This document shows, piece by piece, positions 54,809-62,945 of a stretch of DNA of 64,000 bases. The notes under the pieces were generated by a model. The model saw only the letters and a program-made list of their open reading frames with translations. It searched no databases and was not told where the DNA came from. How positions within the stretch are numbered: position 1 is the first letter of the stretch; each line of letters begins with the position of its first letter. This DNA comes from Janthinobacterium tructae (GTDB lineage Bacteria; Pseudomonadota; Gammaproteobacteria; Burkholderiales; Burkholderiaceae_D). Where the stretch lies: positions 3,286,001 through 3,350,000 of the forward strand of contig NZ_CP041185.1 of the NCBI RefSeq assembly GCF_006517255.1. Direction: 5' to 3'. The position numbers and the translations under genes are program-made.

Positions 54809-55702
54809 TCAATTGCTGCCGCCAGTCAGGTTAGCTTCCATTTTTTCTTCGCGCGTAAATTTGAAGCGGGTGATCACCACCCACAGGTCGTCCTTGTCAC
54901 TCGACAACATATTCGGTGGAAAACGGCCGAACGGCGCCGCGCGGCGCACGATGGCCAGGGCCGCCGCATCGAGCACGGGGTTGCCCGAGCTTTTTTCCAC
55001 GCGGGCGCCGCCTTCCTTCTGGTAAATCGTACCGTCCTGGAAGATAGGGATGTAGACGACCAGTTCGCCATATAGCTTGCGGCCATTCTTTTGCGGGAAA
55101 TTCAGGGTGCCGATTTCCTCGATGCGCTTTTGCAGGGTCTTGTAATACATGGCATAGCCGACCTCCTGCGTGCTGGGCGTAATGAAAGTCTTGCGCGGAC
55201 GTTTATTCTGGTCTTCCACGGTCTGGCTGATCTCGGCCGCCATGCGCGCGATGGCCTTGCTGCTTTCCATCAAGTCCGAACCGGACGCCAGCGGATTGGG
55301 CTTGTCCTTTTCCGTGACGGGCGCGGCGCTGTAGGGCGTCGGCCTGGCCGCCTGCGTCAGCAATTCCTGCTGTTTTTGTTCCAGTTCGGCAATGCGCCGG
55401 GCGCTGGCCTTGACGCTGTCGCCCTCTTCCACCTTGCGCATGTCGGGCAAGGGCGACTTGGCGCGGCCCTTGTCGGCCTGGCCACCGCCATCGAGGTTGG
55501 CTTGCGCCAGGGCATCGGCCTTCAGCGGTTTGTTCGCATGCTTGGCGTTGACCAGGATCACTTCCAGGCCGGGGTCGGTGGCGACGGCCCGCTGCGGCGC
55601 CGGGGCGACAAAATGCATCGCCAGCAAGGCGCCGTGCGCCAGCAGCGATACCGCCACGGCGATCATCAGGAAACGATACTCTCGGAAAGACTTCACGCGC
55701 AA
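54809..55702 (-). CDS. TonB-like energy-transducer protein
   Basis: This 297-residue inner-membrane-anchored periplasmic protein has an N-terminal helix (about 10-32), a long charged and helical linker with [14 protein letters not shown], and a C-terminal TonB-type domain (about 190-285) seen as [34 protein letters not shown] and [19 protein letters not shown]. It lacks the usual Pro-rich repeats of TonB, so it may be a TonB paralogue for a different outer-membrane complex. TTG 55702 lies five bases after AAGGAAC and is the likely start; GTG 55696 is possible. Confidence 0.85.
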   Translation of the reverse strand: MRVKSFREYRFLMIAVAVSLLAHGALLAMHFVAPAPQRAVATDPGLEVILVNAKHANKPLKADALAQANLDGGGQADKGRAKSPLPDMRKVEEGDSVKASARRIAELEQKQQELLTQAARPTPYSAAPVTEKDKPNPLASGSDLMESSKAIARMAAEISQTVEDQNKRPRKTFITPSTQEVGYAMYYKTLQKRIEEIGTLNFPQKNGRKLYGELVVYIPIFQDGTIYQKEGGARVEKSSGNPVLDAAALAIVRRAAPFGRFPPNMLSSDKDDLWVVITRFKFTREEKMEANLTGGSN

Positions 55703-55797
55703 CCCAGTTCCTTACAACACAAGATACAAGATGGCTGAATTCTACGTCAAAGGGCGATGCCGGCAACAGTTTTCAGCATGATGGCTGGACGGGCGCC

Positions 55798-57885
55798 TTA
55801 TTTGACCTCGGGTTCGCTGACCACGTCTTCGCTGGCCAGTTCCGCCACTTCCGCATCGGCGTCGCTGACCTGGTTCGCCGCTTCCGGCGAAGCTTCTTGC
55901 GCCACGTCGCCCGCGTCGGCACCGTCGTCGCCCGCTTCTTCCTCGTAGTCGAGCTCGGCATCGGCCGCCGCATCGGGCACGGCGGCGATTTCCAGCAGGC
56001 GCGCTTCAATGCTCAGGTCGACTTCATCCCAGCGCAGCAAGTCCAGTTTCACCTGGGCGCCGCGCGCCACCGATGGCATGCCCGGCAGCTTGATGACCAG
56101 CGGAATGTCGACCAGGCGCAAAATCTCGTCTTTCAAGACGACGGCATCGACCTGGCGCGCGTTTTCCTGGTGCAGCCAGCGCAAGCACCAGTAGCGTTCC
56201 ATGTTCGACTGGAAATCACCATACGCGGCATACGCGGCGTCGAACGCCGAAACGATGGCGAACAGGTTCGCATCGCGCGGCTTGAATGGCGCCACCAAGG
56301 GCGCCGTCACGCCATGCTCGGCGCAGGCGATGATTTGCCACTGGTTCACCAGATCCGTGTAGCGGCGCAAAGGCGAGGTGCTCCACGCGTATTGATCCAC
56401 GCCCAGGCCCTGGTGCGGCGCTGCATGGGTGACCATGCGCACCTGCATCTTTGCCGCCCAGCTATTGCCGCTGCCGCCGCCCTGGCTGCGGTAGATGCCC
56501 GGCACGCCATGGTCATGCAGCATCTTGCCCCAGGTACTGTTGGCAAAGATCATCAGTTCAGCGACAATCTTGTCCAGCGGCGCGCCACGCTTGCGGCGCG
56601 CCACGGTGACGATATCGTTTTCCACATAAAAGTTGAAATCGACGCGGTTATTCTGTTCCGGCTTCAGGCCGAACGCTTCGCGCTTCTTCATGCGGCCCTG
56701 CTCCAGCTGCTGCGCCCACTGCCACAGCACGGCAAAATCGGCCTTGTGCGGGTACTCGCCTTCGCCACTGGCCAGGGTTTCCTCGTTGACCAGATCGTCT
56801 AACTGGTTATGCCGCAAATTGCTGGCAATCGGCACCAGCTCGGCACGCGTCTGCGTGCTGATGACCGCCCAGTCGGCTTTCGGGTCCAGCGTGGCGTACA
56901 GCGACAGGGCCGGGCACGTCGTGCCTTCCGCCAGGGTAAACGCGTTGACGATTTCGTCCGGCAGCATGGTGATCTTGTCGCCTGGCATGTAGACGGTCGA
57001 CATGCGCTGGCGCGCCATCTTGTCGATCACGTCTTCCGGGCGGATGCCCAGGCCCGGCGCGGCGATGTGTATACCCACTTTCACGGTGCCATCGGGCAGC
57101 GGCTGCACCGAGAAAGCATCGTCGATCTCGGTGGTGGTCACGTCGTCGATCGAGAAGGCGGCCACCTCGGCCAGCGGCAGCTTGGCCGTCACGGCGGGTA
57201 CAGGCACGCTGGGGAAGCCGGCGCCCTTGGGGAAATTTTCAAAGAGGAATTTCGACAGGTGCAAGTCTTTCGGCGAAGCAATACCGCCGACGGCCAGCAT
57301 CAGGCGCGGCGGCGTCGTGTGCAATTCCGTGCACGCCGCTTCGAGCGCCTTGTATTCGATGGTGTTCTTGTCCGGCTTGAACAGCAGTTGCAGCACCATC
57401 GTCTGCATCGAGGCGGGCAAGCGGTTCTGTTTCAGCTCTTCCACATAGCTTGCCTGCACCAGCGCCTGCTGCTTTTTCTTTTCGATGCCGGCCAGGGCCG
57501 CCTTCAGCGACGCTTCCGGTGCCGCCTTGTAGCGGCCACGGCCTTTCTTGTAGAAATACACGGGCGCCGAATGCAGGGCCAGGATCAGGCCGGCCGCTTC
57601 CGGCGGCAGCGGTGCGTGGCCGAAATACTCGGCGCCCAGCTCGGCAAAGCCGAACTCGTCTTCGCCCGCCACTTCCCACAGGAAATCGAGGTCGATCTCG
57701 GCGGCAATGCTCTTGGCCTGCTCCAGCAACTCGGCCGGGGCCGGCTTTTCATACTGCAGCAGCACATCCTTGACCTTGACCTTGGTGCGCTTGCCGCTGG
57801 CCATTTCCACTTGATACGCTTCACCCGCTTGCGACAGGACCGTGCCGACCTTGAAATCGCCGGATTCTTCAAAAAATAGATTCAT
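55798..57885 (-). CDS. RNB-domain exoribonuclease (RNase II family)
   Basis: This 695-residue protein is a 3'-5' exoribonuclease of the RNase II/R family. An N-terminal beta region precedes the RNB catalytic domain, whose metal-binding aspartates appear in FSIDDVTTTEIDDAFS (about 242-258). TSPLRRYTDLVNQWQ gives the RNA-binding arginines. A short S1-like end (about 600-640) is followed by a 58-residue tail almost devoid of basic residues and rich in Asp/Glu/Ala, unusual for the family. It is shorter than RNase R. A TonB-like gene follows 95 bp later. Confidence 0.88.
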   Translation of the reverse strand: MNLFFEESGDFKVGTVLSQAGEAYQVEMASGKRTKVKVKDVLLQYEKPAPAELLEQAKSIAAEIDLDFLWEVAGEDEFGFAELGAEYFGHAPLPPEAAGLILALHSAPVYFYKKGRGRYKAAPEASLKAALAGIEKKKQQALVQASYVEELKQNRLPASMQTMVLQLLFKPDKNTIEYKALEAACTELHTTPPRLMLAVGGIASPKDLHLSKFLFENFPKGAGFPSVPVPAVTAKLPLAEVAAFSIDDVTTTEIDDAFSVQPLPDGTVKVGIHIAAPGLGIRPEDVIDKMARQRMSTVYMPGDKITMLPDEIVNAFTLAEGTTCPALSLYATLDPKADWAVISTQTRAELVPIASNLRHNQLDDLVNEETLASGEGEYPHKADFAVLWQWAQQLEQGRMKKREAFGLKPEQNNRVDFNFYVENDIVTVARRKRGAPLDKIVAELMIFANSTWGKMLHDHGVPGIYRSQGGGSGNSWAAKMQVRMVTHAAPHQGLGVDQYAWSTSPLRRYTDLVNQWQIIACAEHGVTAPLVAPFKPRDANLFAIVSAFDAAYAAYGDFQSNMERYWCLRWLHQENARQVDAVVLKDEILRLVDIPLVIKLPGMPSVARGAQVKLDLLRWDEVDLSIEARLLEIAAVPDAAADAELDYEEEAGDDGADAGDVAQEASPEAANQVSDADAEVAELASEDVVSEPEVK

Positions 57886-57887
57886 TG

Positions 57888-58502
57888 TTATGCTTTGTTT
57901 ATTAATGTGTCGGTTGTAACGGTGCGAGTGAGGGACGTCAACTCCAGCACCGCCGGCAAAAATACTTCGGTTACCAGCAGCAAGCCCTGGTGACGCTGAT
58001 ACAGGCAGCGGCGGGCAAAAAACAGCGCCGTATCGTCGACGCGCCGCCCTTCCCGTGCCAGCGCCGCCTGCACCCGCTGCACCAGCGGGTGGCCGGCACG
58101 CAAACGGGCAAATTCCAGTGCACCGCGCCGTACCATGCGGTCGCCAAACAGCGTCGTGCCCAGCGAACGCTCGCCCAGCGCGGAAAACAAGGGCCAGTCC
58201 GTGGCCGTCGCCTGCATGGGCACGACGGTATGGCCAAACACGGCCGGTTTGTCATCACAGCGCAACAGCACTTCGCGTTCCCATACCCGGCCCGCGCGGT
58301 GCAAACCAATGATGGCCGCCTCGTCGTTCAGGCAACGCGCCGTTTCCTGATGCAAACATTGCACGCGAAATGTCTGGCTATGCGCTTTCAGCTTGGCCGT
58401 CAGCGACCCACCGCCCGTGAGCCAGTGGCGCAGGGTGGGTGGCGCATTGACGGCGTTCACGTGCGCATGCCATTGCGCCTGGCGCAGCGAACCCGGCCTC
58501 AC
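57888..58502 (-). CDS. ubiC: Chorismate lyase
   Basis: UbiC converts chorismate to 4-hydroxybenzoate and pyruvate, the first committed step of ubiquinone synthesis. The 204-residue protein has APPTLRHWLTGGGSLT near the start, an arginine-bearing WEREVLLRCDD segment and the C-terminal LLVTEVFLPAVL with the catalytic-site glutamate. GTG 58502 overlaps the esterase stop by four bases (GTGA), which I take as the start; the upstream frame is within the esterase. It feeds on chorismate from the AroE/AroQ pathway. Confidence 0.88.
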   Translation of the reverse strand: MRPGSLRQAQWHAHVNAVNAPPTLRHWLTGGGSLTAKLKAHSQTFRVQCLHQETARCLNDEAAIIGLHRAGRVWEREVLLRCDDKPAVFGHTVVPMQATATDWPLFSALGERSLGTTLFGDRMVRRGALEFARLRAGHPLVQRVQAALAREGRRVDDTALFFARRCLYQRHQGLLLVTEVFLPAVLELTSLTRTVTTDTLINKA

Positions 58503-59083
58503 CGGGCGGCGTCCGCATCGATGCCGCAAAAGGCCAGCACGGGCGCCAGGTAGTCGGCAAATTCGCTGATGCCATGGTCGCTGCCGTCGATGACGCACTG
58601 CTGCGCCCCCTGATAATGCGCCAGCATGTCGCGGTAGTCGAGTACTTCATCACCGGTGGCGGCAATCAGGAAGTAACGTTGCGGCTCAGTAATTGTCGCT
58701 ACGGCAAACGCACGCAGTTCGTCGATATACTCGCGCTTGAACTCGAATGGCTGGTCCGAATGGAACTCGGTCGTCACGCCCACATGCTGTTCCAGGTCGA
58801 TCAGGGGAACAATCGCGGGATTGAGCAGCACGGCGCGGCAACCGAGCTGCTCGGCCAGCCAGGTGGCGTAATAGCCGCCCAAGGACGAGCCGATGATCGT
58901 CAGGTCGCCCGGCGCCACGTCCTTGACCAGCGACAAGGCCAATGCGATGGCCAGCTTGGGCGAAGCCGGCAATTGCGGGCACAGCCACTCTGCCTCGCGG
59001 CCCAGCGCCTGCATCTGCGCGGCCAGCAGGCGCGACTTCATCGACAGGGGCGACGAGCGGAATCCATGCAGGTACAGAATCAT
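58499..59083 (-). CDS. YqiA-like alpha/beta-hydrolase (esterase)
   Basis: This 194-residue alpha/beta hydrolase of the UPF0227/YqiA family begins with MILYLHGFRSSPLS, an oxyanion loop. It has the nucleophile elbow IIGSSLGGYYAT (serine in GSSLGG), a likely catalytic aspartate in ATGDEVLDY and histidine in GSDHGISEF. Family members cleave short acyl-CoA or ester substrates; the natural substrate is unknown. It overlaps mpl (4 bp) and ubiC (4 bp), so all three are translated together. Confidence 0.88.
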   Translation of the reverse strand: MILYLHGFRSSPLSMKSRLLAAQMQALGREAEWLCPQLPASPKLAIALALSLVKDVAPGDLTIIGSSLGGYYATWLAEQLGCRAVLLNPAIVPLIDLEQHVGVTTEFHSDQPFEFKREYIDELRAFAVATITEPQRYFLIAATGDEVLDYRDMLAHYQGAQQCVIDGSDHGISEFADYLAPVLAFCGIDADAAR

Positions 59084-60456
59084 CGGCCCAGCGCCTCCAG
59101 CAACTTCTGGTGCACGCCGCCAAAGCCGCCGTTGCTCATGACCACGATCTGGTCGCCGGGACGGGCGGCGGCGGCCACGGCCGCCACCAGGGTATCGATG
59201 TCTTCATAGGCGCTGGCAATCTTGCCCAGCGGCGCCAGTGCGTCGCCCAGGCTCCAGCCCAGCGCGGCATGGCTGCCGTAACCGAAGACCAGGTCGGCAT
59301 CCTTCAGGCTGCCCGGCAGCGCATCTTTCATGGCGCCCAGCTTCATGGTGTTCGAACGCGGTTCCAGCACGGCCAGGATGCGGCCGGCGTTACCAATCTT
59401 CTGGCGCAAGCCGCCCACGGTGGTCGCAATGGCCGTCGGGTGATGCGCGAAATCGTCGTACACGGTGATGGCGTTGACCACGCCGCGCACTTCCATGCGC
59501 CGCTTGACGCTCTCGAACGTGGCCAGCGAGGCGCAGGCCTGGGCCATCGGCACGCCCACATGGCGCGCGGCGGCGATGGCCGCCAGCGCATTGCTGCGGT
59601 TGTGCTTGCCCGTCAGGGCCCACGCCACATGGCCTTCCTGCTGGCCATTGAAATACACGTCGAAGCTGCCATCGGCCTGCTCTTGCAGTTGCCAATTGGC
59701 ATCTTGGCCAAAACTTTCCTTTTCACTCCAGCAACCACGCGCCAGCACGCGCTGCAGCGACGCTTCGTCGCCGTTGAACACGAGGCGGCCGATGCCGGGC
59801 ACCGTGCGCACCAGATGGTGGAATTGCGTCTCGATCGCGTGCAGATCGGGGAAGATGTCGGCGTGATCATATTCCAGGTTATTCATGATGGCCGTCTTCG
59901 CGTGGTAATGCACGAACTTGCTGCGCTTGTCGAAGAAGGCCGTATCGTATTCATCGGCTTCGATGACGAAGAAATCCGAATCGGCGCTCTTGCCGTCGAT
60001 CTTGCCGCTGAGACGGGCGGAAATGCCAAAGTTCATCGGCACGCCACCGATCAGGAAGCCCGGCGCATAGCCCGCGTCTTCGAGTATCCAGGCCAGCATG
60101 GCCGAGGTGGTCGTCTTGCCATGCGTGCCGGCCACGGCCAGTACCCACTTGTTGCGCAAGATGTGTTCGCCGATCCACTGCGGGCCGGACACATACGGCA
60201 GGCTGCGGTTGAGGATTTCTTCCACCAGCGGGTTGCCGCGCGAGACGACATTGCCAATCACATACAAATCCGGGTTCAGCTTGGTTTGTTCGGGATCAAA
60301 GCCCTGGATCAGTTCGATTCCCTGCGATTCCAGCTGGGTGCTCATCGGCGGATACACGTTGGCATCGCAACCGGTGACTTTATGGCCGGCTTCCTTGGCC
60401 AGCACGGCCAGGCCGCCCATGAAGGTACCGCAAATGCCGAGAATATGAATATGCAT
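59080..60456 (-). CDS. mpl: UDP-MurNAc:L-alanyl-gamma-D-glutamyl-meso-DAP ligase
   Basis: Mpl recycles peptidoglycan tripeptide by joining it to UDP-MurNAc in the cytoplasm. The 458-residue Mur-ligase has an N-terminal GICGTFMGGLA Rossmann loop (the family mark GICGTFMGG), the P-loop AGTHGKTTTSAM, FVIEADEYDTAFFDKRSK and a C-terminal DDFAHHPTAI motif. Length is typical (E. coli 457). It is the first gene of the esterase-ubiC block and is divergent from the unknown gene at 60572. The 115-bp gap holds the shared promoters. Confidence 0.95.
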   Translation of the reverse strand: MHIHILGICGTFMGGLAVLAKEAGHKVTGCDANVYPPMSTQLESQGIELIQGFDPEQTKLNPDLYVIGNVVSRGNPLVEEILNRSLPYVSGPQWIGEHILRNKWVLAVAGTHGKTTTSAMLAWILEDAGYAPGFLIGGVPMNFGISARLSGKIDGKSADSDFFVIEADEYDTAFFDKRSKFVHYHAKTAIMNNLEYDHADIFPDLHAIETQFHHLVRTVPGIGRLVFNGDEASLQRVLARGCWSEKESFGQDANWQLQEQADGSFDVYFNGQQEGHVAWALTGKHNRSNALAAIAAARHVGVPMAQACASLATFESVKRRMEVRGVVNAITVYDDFAHHPTAIATTVGGLRQKIGNAGRILAVLEPRSNTMKLGAMKDALPGSLKDADLVFGYGSHAALGWSLGDALAPLGKIASAYEDIDTLVAAVAAAARPGDQIVVMSNGGFGGVHQKLLEALGR

Positions 60457-60571
60457 GTGATCAGTGCGAAAGGTGCACGCTTAAGTAAGTAAAACGGTGA
60501 GGAAAAAAAGAGCAAGTGTGGGATTTTACCTGACGCCATGATTTTTTCCGCTTCGGAGTATCATCTCGCTC

Positions 60572-61210
60572 ATGACGAACGATGCATTTGACGATAGCGC
60601 GCAGCTGCGCCAGGAAATCGCCGCCGCTGCCGCGCGCCTGGTGGCACAGGATGGCGCCGACTATGGCAGTGCCAAGCGCAAGGCGGCGCGGCAGGTTTTG
60701 GGCGACGCGCCCAGCCCGCCCAATGTACTGCCTGACAACGACATGATCGAGGAACAGGTGCGGCAATACAATGCCCTGTTCCTGGCCGACAGCCAGCCGG
60801 CACGCCTGTTCCAGCTGCGCACGATCGCGCTGCAAGTGATGGAAGCGTTGCAACAGTTTCACCCCCTGCTCAGCGGCCCCGTGCTCAACGGCACGGCCGG
60901 CCCCCACGACGAGATCTATTTGCAGCTGTTTGCCGAGAGCGCCAAGGAAATCCACATCTTCCTGCTGAATAAAAATGTCGTGCTCGACATGTCGGAAAGC
61001 CCGCATTTCAAGGGGGCGCGTTATGATGCGGTCGAGACAGCCAGTTTCTTGTGGAAAAACGAAGGCGTGCACGCAGCCATGTATGAGCTCGACGATATGC
61101 GCGGCGCACTGAAAGCCAAGGCGGACGGCAAGGTGCTGCGCACCGATATCGCAGGACTGCGCAGCCTGCTGGCAGCCAGCCTCGCCGATGGCGTGCCGGC
61201 TGCCGACTAA
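60572..61210 (+). CDS. Conserved hypothetical protein between mpl and tlpA
   Basis: This 212-residue soluble protein shows LRTIALQVMEALQQFHPLLSGPV, NGTAGPHDEIYLQLFAESAKEIHIFLLNK and a helical C-terminus with ETASFLWKNEGVHAAMY (each quoted in part or under twenty residues). A glycine-rich GPVLNGTAG turn followed by a strand-helix resembles the nucleotidyltransferase fold, but I see no paired acidic metal site. No function is known to me. It is divergent from mpl and lies 19 bp before the TlpA-like gene. Relatives in other Burkholderiales keep the same place. Confidence 0.72.
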   Translation: MTNDAFDDSAQLRQEIAAAAARLVAQDGADYGSAKRKAARQVLGDAPSPPNVLPDNDMIEEQVRQYNALFLADSQPARLFQLRTIALQVMEALQQFHPLLSGPVLNGTAGPHDEIYLQLFAESAKEIHIFLLNKNVVLDMSESPHFKGARYDAVETASFLWKNEGVHAAMYELDDMRGALKAKADGKVLRTDIAGLRSLLAASLADGVPAAD

Positions 61211-61229
61211 CATTGATATAGATAAAGTT

Positions 61230-61784
61230 ATGACAAAAAAGAATTGGATCGGCTGCGCCATCGTGGCGCTGATGTTTGGCGGCATGGGCGCCTACGTGGG
61301 CTTGAGCAAGGAAAAAGCGAAAGCAGCGGGACCGCTGACGACCACCATCGCGCCCGGCGCGACCGGTCCCGTCAACGAACTGTATGCACTGTCCCTGCCG
61401 GACGCGGCGGGCGCCACGCAAGCCTTGTCGCAATGGAAAGGCAAGAATTTGCTGGTGAATTTCTGGGCGCCGTGGTGTCCGCCTTGCGTGGAGGAAATGC
61501 CGGAGTTATCCGAAGTGCAAGGTCACTATGCGGCAAAAAACCTGCAAGTGATCGGTATCGGTATCGATTCGGCCAGCAATATTGCCACTTTTGCCAGCAA
61601 GGTCAAGATCGCCTATCCTGTGTATGTATCCGGTCTGAGCGGCACCGACCTGTCGCGTCATTTTGGCAATGCCACCGGCGGTTTGCCCTTTACGGTGCTG
61701 ATCGGCGCCGATGGCGAAGTCAAAAAGACCTATCTGGGCCGCTTGAAATTTGATCAGTTGCGCGCCGATCTGGATAAATTGTAA
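61230..61784 (+). CDS. TlpA/ResA-family thiol-disulfide oxidoreductase
   Basis: This 184-residue periplasmic thioredoxin-fold protein has an N-terminal anchor helix (about 6-25) and an active site WAPWCPPCVEEMPEL (C83 and C86). VIGIGIDSASN and GLPFTVLIGADG (cis-proline) follow. TlpA/ResA proteins reduce cysteines for cytochrome c or oxidase assembly. I chose ATG 61230; the upstream in-frame ATG has no ribosome-binding site. It lies between the unknown gene and aroQ, as in many relatives. Confidence 0.93.
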   Translation: MTKKNWIGCAIVALMFGGMGAYVGLSKEKAKAAGPLTTTIAPGATGPVNELYALSLPDAAGATQALSQWKGKNLLVNFWAPWCPPCVEEMPELSEVQGHYAAKNLQVIGIGIDSASNIATFASKVKIAYPVYVSGLSGTDLSRHFGNATGGLPFTVLIGADGEVKKTYLGRLKFDQLRADLDKL

Positions 61785-61866
61785 ATTCGGAGCGTGCTTT
61801 TTTCTCTTGCCAATGCGTATCTTTGGCGGCAAAATGCGGAACTTTCGCTAAAACGGTCTTCCATAC

Positions 61867-62304
61867 ATGGCAAAAAACCTCCTTCTGCTCAACGGTCCCA
61901 ACCTGAATTTGCTGGGAACGCGCGAGCCAGAGGTCTACGGCGCCAGCACCTTGGCCGATATCGAGCAGGCAGCAATGGCGCAAGCCATGGCGGCGGGTGC
62001 CGACCTGATCTGCTTTCAAAGCAACCATGAAGGCGCACTGATCGACCGCATCCATGCCGCGCAAGCGGAAGGGATCGATGCCATCGTCATCAATCCGGGC
62101 GGCCTGACCCATACCAGCGTTGCCTTGCGCGATGCGCTGGCCGGGGTCGCCATCCCGTTCGTGGAAGTCCATATCTCGAATATTTATCAACGCGAAACGT
62201 TTCGACATCACTCATTTCTCAGCGCGATCGCGCAGGGGACGATCTGCGGGCTAGGTATCGATGGATATCGGCTTGCCATCGACTTTGCGCTTAAAAAACG
62301 TTAA
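61867..62304 (+). CDS. aroQ: 3-dehydroquinate dehydratase, type II
   Basis: AroQ forms 3-dehydroshikimate in the shikimate pathway. The 145-residue dodecamer-forming enzyme shows [20 protein letters not shown] (quoted in part) with the catalytic tyrosine at about 24, [32 protein letters not shown] and [18 protein letters not shown], which carry the active-site His and Arg. Length is typical. It is followed 90 bp later by accB, the universal betaproteobacterial order. Confidence 0.97.
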   Translation: MAKNLLLLNGPNLNLLGTREPEVYGASTLADIEQAAMAQAMAAGADLICFQSNHEGALIDRIHAAQAEGIDAIVINPGGLTHTSVALRDALAGVAIPFVEVHISNIYQRETFRHHSFLSAIAQGTICGLGIDGYRLAIDFALKKR

Positions 62305-62394
62305 TCTACGCGATCTGCACGTATTTAGCGCGGCGATAGGTTCTGGACATCACCGCATCACTCATAAAACAAACTACATTCCTAGGGGTTTTAC

Positions 62395-62844
62395 ATGGAT
62401 CTACGAAAACTCAAGACCTTGATCGACCTGGTCGCCGAATCGGACATCGCAGAGCTGGAAGTGACCGAAGGCGAAAGCAAGGTTCGCATCGTCAAATCGT
62501 CGGCCATGCCGCAAAACCAGATGGTCATGATGCAGCCGCAAGGCATGCAAGCCCACTACCAGCCAGCCGCGCCTGCACCAGCGGCCGCAGTCGTCGCCGC
62601 CGAGCCTACGGGCTATGTGGTCAAGTCGCCGATGGTTGGCACCTTCTACCGCTCCTCCGCTCCTGGCAGCGCCGCCTATGTTGAAGTGGGCGCTACCGTC
62701 AAGGAAGGTGATACCCTGTGCATCATCGAAGCGATGAAGCTGCTCAATGAAATCGACTCCGATAAAGCCGGTGTCGTGACCCAGATCCTGGTCGAAAACG
62801 GCCAGCCGGTCGAATTCGGTCAACCCTTGTTTGTGATCGGCTAA
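62395..62844 (+). CDS. accB: Biotin carboxyl carrier protein of acetyl-CoA carboxylase
   Basis: AccB carries the biotin that AccC carboxylates for malonyl-CoA synthesis. The 149-residue protein has an N-terminal helix, an Ala/Pro linker (about 57-70) and a C-terminal biotinyl domain with the biotin lysine K115 in [22 protein letters not shown] and the thumb are typical. ATG 62395 is preceded by a weak AGGGG element. AccC follows 101 bp later with a hairpin between. Confidence 0.96.
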   Translation: MDLRKLKTLIDLVAESDIAELEVTEGESKVRIVKSSAMPQNQMVMMQPQGMQAHYQPAAPAPAAAVVAAEPTGYVVKSPMVGTFYRSSAPGSAAYVEVGATVKEGDTLCIIEAMKLLNEIDSDKAGVVTQILVENGQPVEFGQPLFVIG

Positions 62845-62856
62845 AACCCAGTCCAC

Positions 62857-62874
62857 ACGGCCGGCAACGGCCGT
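62857..62874 (+). terminator. Intercistronic hairpin between accB and accC
   Basis: ACGGCCG (62857-62863) and CGGCCGT (62868-62874) form a perfect 7-bp stem closed by a GCAA loop of the GNRA type, followed by TTTGCAGTTTT. It lies 12 bp after the accB stop. It may act as an attenuator or processing signal that sets accB above accC levels. Confidence 0.55.
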
Positions 62875-62945
62875 TTGCAGTTTTAGCCCCTCACACTTGT
62901 TGTTTCGCCGGCTCGCCGGCTCTCACAGACATACGCGAACCTACC

